Positions 1 through 4,525 of a stretch of DNA of 5,032 bases are shown piece by piece. The stretch spans positions 3,082 to 8,113 of the forward strand of contig ASHK01000470.1 in assembly GCA_000695745.1 (NCBI GenBank), in the 5' to 3' direction. The DNA comes from Vibrio madracius. GTDB lineage: Bacteria; Pseudomonadota; Gammaproteobacteria; Enterobacterales; Vibrionaceae. Made by a program: the position numbers and the translations under genes. Position 1 is the stretch's first letter; each line of letters opens with the position of its first letter. The notes beneath the pieces were generated by a model. That model was not told the origin of the DNA, did not search any database, and saw only the letters and a list, made by a program, of their open reading frames with translations.

Positions 1-344
1 AAAATTTCAGTAAATCCAACGATAGCAATATAGCTTAATACCAAACGAACTAAACGAGCATGTTGTACCGCGTAAAGATATTCGTGATGGTATCGAGTGG
101 TGGTTGTCGGGAGAACAATGGCCCTAAATGGAGGTATGAGCTCAGCACTTTTAGTCCAAAGGTTCGCGTACTGTTCAGCAAGATTGAGCTCATCTGTTGC
201 AAGTTCTGAAATAGAGGCATCTGTCAGCTTATCTATAGAATCAATAGACTGAGGAATGAAAAACAAACAAAAAGCACGGAGCGCAAGCAATACGTGCTTG
301 AAGCATTCCGGTACAAGTTGTTTAAATTTCACTATTGATTTCAT
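1..344 (-). CDS. Unrecognised protein, N-terminal part only (3' end outside the window)
   Basis: An open minus-strand frame starts at ATG 344-342 and stays open for 114 codons to the left edge, so the stop codon lies outside the window. An in-frame TAG lies 18 bases upstream of the ATG, which makes this ATG the first possible one. A weak ribosome-binding site (GGAT) lies about 8 bases before it. The protein begins MKSIVKFKQLVPEC. It has a hydrophobic stretch at about residues 18-31 (LLALRAFCLFFIP), then a polar, acidic, probably helical part at about 32-75. A second hydrophobic stretch begins near residue 98 (LVLSYIAIVGF), just before the frame leaves the window. This pattern suggests a membrane-associated protein with two or more helices. 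I do not recognise the family and propose no function. It is transcribed divergently from the 628-1278 unit, across an AT-rich gap. Confidence 0.6.
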   Translation of the reverse strand, partial: MKSIVKFKQLVPECFKHVLLALRAFCLFFIPQSIDSIDKLTDASISELATDELNLAEQYANLWTKSAELIPPFRAIVLPTTTTRYHHEYLYAVQHARLVRLVLSYIAIVGFTEI

Positions 345-375
345 TTTAGCTATCCAATTCTATATTGCGTTTAAT

Positions 376-398
376 ATTATATATGTATTCCAATTATA
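376..398 (-). promoter_or_regulatory. Candidate promoter (-10 boxes) for the left-edge gene
   Basis: Read on the minus strand, two perfect TATAAT hexamers occur at 398-393 and 381-376, about 50 and 32 bases upstream of the ATG at 344. For the first, TTGCAT lies 19 bases further upstream as a mediocre -35 box. The second has no good -35 at normal spacing. The region is very AT-rich, so chance matches are likely. Confidence 0.3.
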
Positions 399-435
399 TC
401 CGTGATTAAGATCTCAAATGCAATGTCGACTCTGT

Positions 436-457
436 AATTGAATATTTTTATTCAATT
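436..457. repeat. AT-rich inverted repeat in the divergent intergenic gap
   Basis: A perfect 9-base inverted repeat, AATTGAATA / TATTCAATT, has a TTTT loop. It lies about midway between the minus-strand start at 344 and the plus-strand start at 628. It could be an operator for a dimeric regulator of the divergent promoters, or a chance palindrome in AT-rich DNA. The stem has only one G-C pair per arm, too weak for a typical terminator. Confidence 0.35.
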
Positions 458-544
458 TATAATTTATTTTATATTTTCTATATGATTAGTAAAACTTATC
501 AATATTTAGCGGTGGTCTCTTTCAGTTGGCATGTCACCATAGAT

Positions 545-558
545 AAGACTTTAGTCTT
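545..558. repeat. Short palindrome upstream of the 628-1278 unit
   Basis: AAGACT and AGTCTT form a 6-base inverted repeat with a TT spacer. It ends 14 bases before a candidate -35 box, so it is in an operator-like position. There is no second copy to support regulator binding. Confidence 0.25.
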
Positions 559-572
559 GTTGGCTTGAAGAG

Positions 573-600
573 TTGTCGGATCGATACTAATTTTGATTAT
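573..600 (+). promoter_or_regulatory. Candidate promoter for the small-protein unit
   Basis: TTGTCG (573-578) and GATTAT (595-600) are separated by 16 bases, each matching the sigma-70 consensus at four of six positions. This would put the transcript start near 607 and leave a leader of about 20 bases that carries the AAGGA ribosome-binding site at 616-620. Confidence 0.35.
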
Positions 601-627
601 ATCTGAGTACTGCATAAGGAATTGCAT

Positions 628-777
628 ATGGATGTTGTAGTGATGCTTACAAGTGGCCAATTTGGTGTACTAGAAGATTGCGATAACCTTGAGATAGAGG
701 GGCAAACGGTTGATTGCTGGGTCGAAGTAGAGGAAAGCTTCGAATATCTTTCCGGGCAAGTTGAAAGAGTGATGTAG
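628..777 (+). CDS. Small acidic protein of 49 residues, unknown function
   Basis: ATG 628 opens a 49-codon frame that ends at TAG 775-777. The start is well supported: AAGGA at 616-620 lies 7 bases before the ATG, and an in-frame TGA at 604-606 rules out a much longer form. The protein starts MDVVVMLTSGQFGVLEDCDN and is strongly acidic, with many Glu/Asp and few basic residues. It has two cysteines (about residues 18 and 30) and one Trp next to the second Cys. It has no signal peptide or membrane helix. Alternating hydrophobic and acidic residues in the second half (WVEVEESFEYL) suggest beta strands. The next gene starts directly after its stop codon, so the two are probably translated in a coupled way from one message. 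I do not recognise the family. The strong ribosome-binding site and tight coupling argue for a real gene. Confidence 0.6.
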   Translation: MDVVVMLTSGQFGVLEDCDNLEIEGQTVDCWVEVEESFEYLSGQVERVM

Positions 778-1278
778 ATGAAGACAAAGTGGGTTCTATT
801 AGCGATGTTAGGACTGCTGGTTGTGTACGATTGGTCTTTTTCGCGAGACAAGCTAGACAGTGAAGACTTTGTGGCATCTTTCGACAAAACGTCTCCTGAT
901 GAGAGTGATGTGATGTACCATTTGGACACATTAACAGCAAACAAAGCGCAGTTAGACGCGGCGTTGAGCTATTATTATCTTGCGCTCCTCGTTACTGAAA
1001 AAGATGTCGAGATGAAAAACGATCGTATCGCTTTGGCAAACCAGGTCGACGAAAAGCGACAACAAGTTATCGAGAGCTATCGTGTGTCAAAGAAAAACGT
1101 CGCGACTTATGATCAGGTCTTGAAATATGTAGCCGACACCATAACCTCTGACGACAAGCGATATAATCGTTGGTATCAGATCCAACTTGCGGGTCAAGGA
1201 GATCTCAATCAGAGAGTGGTCAAAGTGAGTGATATGCACGCCAGCTACTCGCATTGTCAGCTTGGCACTTATTGTTAA
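778..1278 (+). CDS. Membrane-anchored helical protein of 166 residues, unknown function
   Basis: The ATG at 778 directly follows the TAG of the upstream small gene. The ribosome-binding site (GAAAGAG) lies inside that gene's 3' end, an arrangement typical of translational coupling. Residues 1-17 (MKTKWVLLAMLGLLVVY) form a positively charged N-terminus and a hydrophobic segment: an uncleaved anchor or poor signal peptide, with no lipobox cysteine. The rest should lie in the periplasm. Residues about 45-130 are polar, rich in Lys/Glu/Asp/Gln and almost free of Pro and Gly, consistent with long helices or a coiled coil. The C-terminus carries two cysteines (about residues 160 and 166, the latter the last residue), which could form a disulfide. 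Frames on the opposite strand here are shadows. I do not recognise the family. A hairpin terminator follows 4 bases after the stop. Confidence 0.7.
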   Translation: MKTKWVLLAMLGLLVVYDWSFSRDKLDSEDFVASFDKTSPDESDVMYHLDTLTANKAQLDAALSYYYLALLVTEKDVEMKNDRIALANQVDEKRQQVIESYRVSKKNVATYDQVLKYVADTITSDDKRYNRWYQIQLAGQGDLNQRVVKVSDMHASYSHCQLGTYC

Positions 1279-1282
1279 TACT

Positions 1283-1303
1283 AAGGCCGTTTCAACGGCC
1301 TTT
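1283..1303 (+). terminator. Rho-independent terminator of the small-protein unit
   Basis: The 9-base inverted repeat AAGGCCGTT / AACGGCCTT (1283-1291 with 1294-1302) is GC-rich and is followed by a short T run on the plus strand. It starts 4 bases after the stop at 1278. The znuA frame arrives convergently and ends at 1320. The hairpin could also stop that transcript, but the minus-strand side lacks a T run. Confidence 0.7.
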
Positions 1304-1319
1304 AAATCTCAATCCAACC

Positions 1320-2181
1320 TTAATTTAGGCACTGAGTTAGCCCATTGGCAATAGACTCAAGAAACCGAAAATAACTCCCTTTCTCTACAGCGATCATACT
1401 CCCTACAGGATCAAGTTCTCCTTTTTGAGCACGAGTACCTCGGACGGTTTGTTCCACAAGAGCCGGTGTGAACTGCGGCTCAGAAAACACACACTGGACT
1501 GATTGCTCTTCAATGGTGTTTTTGATGGTAATTAACTTTTGGCGCCAATAGGGCGTTCAGGATGAACGGTAAAGTGACCGAGGTTGTTGAGTTCAAAATA
1601 GTCCTCAAAATAACCATAGGCATCGTGAAAGACGAAGTAACCTTGGTGTTGGATGGCGTTAGCTGTTGCTTTATCCTTTCAACCGTCTGAGACAGTGTTT
1701 GATTAAACTGTTGTAATTTAGATAAATAATCGAGCTTCAGATCTGGGGAAATCTTAATAAGTTCACTGGTAATGGATTGAGCAATAATTTTCGCCTGTTC
1801 AGGGCCAAGCCAAATATGGGGATCATAATGGGAATGCTTATGGCCACAACCGCATGGCTTGGTAAACGTTCTTAACGGCATGTTTTCATTGTTAGCGAGA
1901 GCGAGTGAGCGTCGGGATTTCGCGATAGGTTTAGCCAGAAAAACTTCAAGATCGCTGCCTACCCACACAATCAAATCAGCAGATTGGATTTTTTGAATAT
2001 CACTCGGTTTTAAAGCGTAATCGTGAGGTGAGGCATTTTGTGAGAGTAATGAAGAGCTTGAATCGCTTGTTAGAATCAATTCATAAGTAATCATTTCTAA
2101 TGGTTTTATCGAGTTAAGTATGGTTGCTGCGCGTACTGGTAGTGCTAACAATAACAGTAGAGGAAGTAGGTATTTAGTCAT
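1320..2181 (-). pseudogene. znuA: ZnuA-type periplasmic zinc-binding protein, two frameshifts
   Basis: ZnuA is the periplasmic Zn(II)-binding subunit of the ZnuABC importer. The intact first part (ATG 2181) shows a signal peptide (about residues 1-18, cleavage after VRA) and SIKPLEMI. It then has SPHDYALKPSD with ligand His53, a short metal-loop-like CGCGHKHSHYD, and DPHIWLGP with ligand His122. After about codon 175 the frame shifts near 1655-1660. The next frame continues with [14 protein letters not shown] (third ligand His) and shifts again near 1527-1541. It ends with ELDPVGSM, the usual Asp-containing C-terminal motif, and stops at TAA 1322-1320. The span is 862 bases. Two restored bases give 864, a 287-residue protein of normal length. 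The second shift fits loss of one A from a run of five, restoring GAKKLITIKN. All ligand motifs survive, so the damage is recent or a sequencing error. znuB and znuC are not nearby. The best uninterrupted frame ends at 1510. Confidence 0.88.
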
Positions 2182-2208
2182 AACAAAGTCAATGGGTGTG
2201 TTTTGATG

Positions 2209-2223
2209 TGTTATAACATAACA
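2209..2223 (-). promoter_or_regulatory. Zur box upstream of znuA
   Basis: TGTTATAACATAACA (plus strand) matches the gammaproteobacterial Zur core TGTTATAnTATAACA at all but one defined position. It is centred 35 bases before the znuA ATG and overlaps the candidate -10 box. This is the expected place for Zn-loaded Zur to block transcription when zinc is sufficient. The match to the consensus is directly visible. Zur regulation is inferred from it and from the identity of the gene. Confidence 0.8.
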
Positions 2224-2247
2224 ATAATTTGCAGCTGATATTGTCGA
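2218..2247 (-). promoter_or_regulatory. Candidate znuA promoter overlapping the Zur box
   Basis: On the minus strand, TCGACA (2247-2242, five of six to TTGACA) is followed after 18 bases by TGTTAT (2223-2218, four of six to TATAAT). The -10 box lies inside the Zur box, consistent with simple repression. The leader is about 30 bases long and has no strong ribosome-binding site. Confidence 0.5.
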
Positions 2248-2263
2248 GAATAGAATTGGTTGG

Positions 2264-2310
2264 AAAAACCATCACGTCATGCAGCAAGCTTATATTGCGC
2301 TGACGTGATG
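2264..2310 (-). terminator. Rho-independent terminator of the MFS gene
   Basis: Read on the minus strand, CATCACGTCA (2310-2301) pairs with TGACGTGATG (2279-2270) in a perfect 10-base stem. The 21-base loop can form an inner GCAA/TTGC pairing, and a T run (2268-2264) follows shortly after. It begins 6 bases after the repaired MFS stop codon at 2316. This independently supports 2316, rather than the end of the shifted frame at 2189, as the true gene end. It also separates MFS transcription from znuA. Confidence 0.8.
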
Positions 2311-2315
2311 ACACG

Positions 2316-3483
2316 TTATCGCTTGACGACCCAGTTGAGTGCGAACAACAGGCAATAGGAAATAATGAGGCCAATAGCATCCATGCCCAGCCTTGAGTAT
2401 AGAGAATAAAACCAGCGCCTAACGAGCCTGCAGCTTGAAAGCCCGTTATGGAGAAGTCGTTAACCGCTTGAACTTTAAAGCGTTCACTAGGTTTATAGGT
2501 TTGAGGCAGCAAGGTCGTGCCTCCGATGAACAAGAAGTTCCAGCCAACCCCTAATGCGACGAGTGCCCACCAATAATGATGGACAGAGTGCCCGAATAAC
2601 GCGATGACAATACACGCAAGAAAGATGACACACCCTAAAGAAATCAGTTTATAGATGCCAATTCGTTTAATGAGAAGTGGTGTGATTAGTGAGGGAAGAT
2701 ACATGGCCATTACGTGGCTTTGAATAACCCATTTTGCACTTTGAATATCATGACCATGCCCAGACATAGCCAGGGGTGTTGCAGTCATTAAAAATGCCAT
2801 TACTGCATAGGCCGTAAGTCCTGAGCCAATTGCAAGCCAAAGTAGCGGCTGCTTAAACAACGCTGACAAAGTACGTGCTTCGCCGACATCACTATTTTTA
2901 TCGTGAATGTCTAATGGCTTCATTGCGATAGCGAGTATGGCAGCGCCAATGATTTCCAGTGTTCCTAGTGCCGCATAAGCGCGAGCATAATCGGATTCAA
3001 ATATTGGAATCAACTGGCCTAGGTTGAGTAGCTCTGGTCCCACCCAAGCGGCTGCGATGCCGCCAACCAAAACCAAACTGATAACACTGGCATGCTGAGA
3101 GGGATTGGTGCAGCTCTCAATGGCAGCAAAACGATATTGACCGACATAGCTAATTGGGTGCCAAGAATGAAGGTACTCAGAGAAAATCCCCAAAAACTCC
3201 CATTATCAATATTACAAGCAGCAAAGTAGGCTGCTACGCTGCTGACCAAAGCCGCGATGACAAACGCGTGCTTACGACCAATCTTTCTTTGAATACGTGC
3301 CGCAGGAAAGATATTAAGTGAGACACCTAATATTAGCGCAGTGACAGGCAATGTTGCTAAAGTTGGATCATTATGAAGGCTTGTGCCAACAATACCACCC
3401 AAAAATACATTTAAAGCACCGACTGACAGGACGAAGGGTTGAACTGTGGCGAGTAGCCAAGCATTCCATGGCAGAGATTTCAT
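2316..3483 (-). pseudogene. MFS transporter, two single-base frameshifts
   Basis: This is a major facilitator superfamily inner-membrane carrier, probably a 12-helix proton-coupled exporter of unknown substrate. The chosen start is ATG 3483 (MKSLPWNAWLLATV), with AAGAAA just upstream; an in-frame GTG at 3504 is less likely. After the second helix, residues 61-74 (ARIQRKIGRKHAF) form the charged loop 2-3 resembling MFS motif A. The first frame breaks after Ser114, near 3141-3144. The text resumes in the next frame as GQYRFAAIESCTNPS and stays open through the remaining helices to WAWMLLASLFPIAC. A second slip at about 2344-2350 separates it from its natural end FALNWVVKR and TAA 2318-2316. Both slips fit shortening of a run of three identical bases to two. 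Repair gives 1170 bases, or 389 residues, a normal MFS length. Uncorrected, the second frame runs on past the terminator to 2189. The precise subfamily is not recognised. Confidence 0.82.
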
Positions 3484-3536
3484 GAAGTTTCTTTTTAGTA
3501 GCACATTCGTTGGGTTTCTATGGTGCCGGAAATGGT

Positions 3537-3576
3537 GAGAAAATCAATCAAATCGAGGAAGATCGATTTGATTGAT
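3537..3576 (-). terminator. Strong rho-independent terminator of the SMR gene
   Basis: On the minus strand a perfect 14-base stem (3576-3563 with 3556-3543) encloses a 6-base loop and is followed by TTTTCTC-like sequence. It starts about 10 bases after the SMR stop codon (TAA 3589-3587). It lies between the SMR and MFS genes, so the MFS gene needs its own promoter or read-through. The next 55 bases hold no convincing promoter boxes. Confidence 0.78.
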
Positions 3577-3586
3577 AAATGGATGC

Positions 3587-3967
3587 TTAATGACCTACGG
3601 TCTTGGAAAGTAAGTTAACGACTAGAACCCCAGAGAGAATAAGGCCAATACCAACAATCGCAGCTAGGTCGAGCTTTTGACCATAAGCGAAATATCCAAC
3701 TGTCGCGACAAGAACAATACCAGCGCCACTCCATATCGCATAAACCACACCCACCGGCATACTCTTGACGGTAACAGATAGCAAGAAGAAAGCAACGGCA
3801 TAGCCAATTCCGACCACAAGGCTTGGCGCCAGTTTGGTAAATTGTTCTGTTTTTGGAATAAATGAAGTTGCGATTACTTCGGTCACAATGGCTATTGAAA
3901 GGCAATAGCAGGAGGCAGAGAAACAAGAGTTTGAAACATACCGCGAAACAACCAAGCAAATGAACAC
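3587..3967 (-). CDS. SMR-family (EmrE-like) multidrug efflux protein, 5' end doubtful
   Basis: SMR proteins are four-helix inner-membrane dimers that exchange protons for cationic drugs or guanidinium-type compounds. Family features here are the helix-1 Glu in IAIVTEVIATS (residue 30), YAIWSGAGIVLV in helix 3 (Trp79) and GQKLDLAAIVGIGLILSGV in helix 4. The spacing from Glu30 to Trp79 equals that of EmrE Glu14 to Trp63, so the core is intact. The 5' end is odd. This frame has no ATG, only a GTG at 3967, which adds about 16 Cys-rich residues compared with EmrE. ATG 3939 lies in another frame and reads MFQTLVSLPPAIAF. It would join the SMR frame if one base were restored near 3898-3902, giving about 117 residues. 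That spot is the loop of a small hairpin. I therefore suspect a frameshift at the N-terminus. Substrate and exact subfamily are unknown. Confidence 0.75.
   Translation of the reverse strand: MFICLVVSRYVSNSCFSASCYCLSIAIVTEVIATSFIPKTEQFTKLAPSLVVGIGYAVAFFLLSVTVKSMPVGVVYAIWSGAGIVLVATVGYFAYGQKLDLAAIVGIGLILSGVLVVNLLSKTVGH
3891..3909. repeat. Perfect 7-base inverted repeat inside the SMR gene
   Basis: GCTATTG AAAGG CAATAGC forms a hairpin with a 7-base stem and 5-base loop. It lies exactly where the SMR reading frame loses agreement with a plausible ATG start. Such hairpins favour polymerase slippage and also sequencing compression, so it may explain the apparent frameshift. Confidence 0.5.
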
Positions 3968-3994
3968 GAAACCGCTCGTATTCTGATGGCCGAG

Positions 3995-4000
3995 AGTATA
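3995..4000 (-). promoter_or_regulatory. Possible -10 box for the SMR gene
   Basis: TATACT on the minus strand (4000-3995) matches five of six positions of the -10 consensus. It lies about 55 bases before ATG 3939. No good -35 hexamer is visible at 16-18 bases, and the surrounding DNA is AT-rich, so this is tentative. Confidence 0.25.
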
Positions 4001-4070
4001 AATAATTTAAAAAACTTTGCTAGCTTCGATTAGGTAAATGATTATTACATTGCCGATATAATGAGTGAAA

Positions 4071-4092
4071 GCGCAGTATAAATGAACTGCGC
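4071..4092 (-). terminator. Weak terminator-like hairpin after the 4102 stop codon
   Basis: GCGCAGT (4071-4077) and ACTGCGC (4086-4092) form a GC-rich 7-base stem with an 8-base loop. On the minus strand it begins 10 bases after the stop codon at 4104-4102 and is followed by TTTCACTCATT, a poor T run. It fits a factor-independent terminator for the minus-strand fragment, which suggests that fragment is the genuine 3' end of a gene. Confidence 0.5.
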
Positions 4093-4101
4093 CAACATAA
4101 A

Positions 4102-4221
4102 TTATGGGGATTGAGCACTCAGTGTCTTTTTCTTAAGAAATGTTGTAATCGCGGTGACACCGACGATGTACATCGTCCCACCAAACAGAGCAATCGCCAT
4201 CCAAGACAGGCCATGCGATGG
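4102..4221 (-). pseudogene. C-terminal fragment of a small membrane protein
   Basis: On the minus strand, a 39-codon frame ends at TAA 4104-4102. It reads like a membrane-protein tail: HGLSWMAIALFGGTMYIVGV as one transmembrane helix, then TTFLKKKTLSAQSP, a basic cytoplasmic end. An in-frame TAA at 4224-4222 cuts it off and there is no start with a ribosome-binding site. Two readings are possible. It may be the tail of a larger transporter whose 5' part was deleted. Or it may be a complete small membrane protein of about 46 residues. In the second case it would start at ATG 4243 in the neighbouring frame (MVIVDTVTIAWP) and carry one extra base near 4205-4213. The terminator-like hairpin downstream supports a real gene end. 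The family is not recognised. Confidence 0.4.
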
Positions 4222-4435
4222 TTACGGTATCAACAATGACCATCACTTAATCTCAATAAATTTAAAGAATTGGTCAAAAGAAGAAGTTCATCGAGTGAGG
4301 AAATATTGTTCGTTGAGGGCTGCAGGCACATTTCGAAACAATTGCTCATCGATTGAAGTGGGTTTGCAATCCCTTGATAAGGTTATTCTCTATCGAGTTG
4401 ATGAAGCACGTGGTTTAATAGCGACATGTGCTTAG
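4154..4435 (+). CDS. Hypothetical protein, probably only the C-terminal 70 residues are real
   Basis: The frame runs from ATG 4154 to TAG 4433-4435 (93 residues). The first 20 or so codons are antisense to the membrane-protein fragment on the minus strand, and no ribosome-binding site precedes the ATG, so that part is probably accidental. From about residue 23 onward the text looks like an ordinary soluble protein. It has mixed charge, a helix-like WSKEEVHRVRKYCSLRAAG, two more cysteines, and the end LYRVDEARGLIATCA. A good plus-strand terminator lies 61 bases after the stop. I infer the 3' end of a gene whose original start was lost, possibly by a deletion with its junction near 4215-4245. 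An internal GTG at 4295 after AAGAAG could make a 46-residue product but is less convincing. The family is not recognised and no function is proposed. Confidence 0.4.
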   Translation: MTPTMYIVPPNRAIAIQDRPCDGYGINNDHHLISINLKNWSKEEVHRVRKYCSLRAAGTFRNNCSSIEVGLQSLDKVILYRVDEARGLIATCA

Positions 4436-4495
4436 TTGTTCTGTCCACTTTCAATTAACACATGCATCCAACATAGACATTGTATTAATGTTTTT

Positions 4496-4525
4496 GCCTG
4501 CTGCTCTTGGCCGCAGGCTTTTTTT
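4496..4525 (+). terminator. Rho-independent terminator between convergent genes
   Basis: GCCTGC (4496-4501) pairs with GCAGGC (4513-4518) around an 11-base loop and is followed by seven Ts (4519-4525) on the plus strand. The T run overlaps the stop codon of the convergent tfoX-like gene at 4526-4524. On the minus strand the stem is followed by As, so it works clearly only for plus-strand transcription from the 4154-4435 region. Confidence 0.8.

Noticed and set aside
597..944. Minus-strand ORFs of 115 and 97 codons across 597-944
   Set aside because: They lie antisense to the plus-strand 49-aa and 166-aa genes, have low-complexity Ser/Thr-rich text and lack ribosome-binding sites.
2189..2315. 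The 3' extension of the MFS frame to 2189 as real C-terminal protein
   Set aside because: It runs through a strong terminator hairpin. The neighbouring frame gives a natural MFS end and stop 6 bases before that hairpin.
3615..3959. Minus-strand ORF of 114 codons overlapping the SMR gene in another frame
   Set aside because: It is Trp/Cys/Arg-rich shadow text. The SMR frame carries all the family motifs.
1320..3967. A three-gene operon SMR-MFS-znuA
   Set aside because: Strong terminators follow the SMR gene and the MFS gene, and znuA has its own Zur-box promoter, so separate transcription units are more likely.
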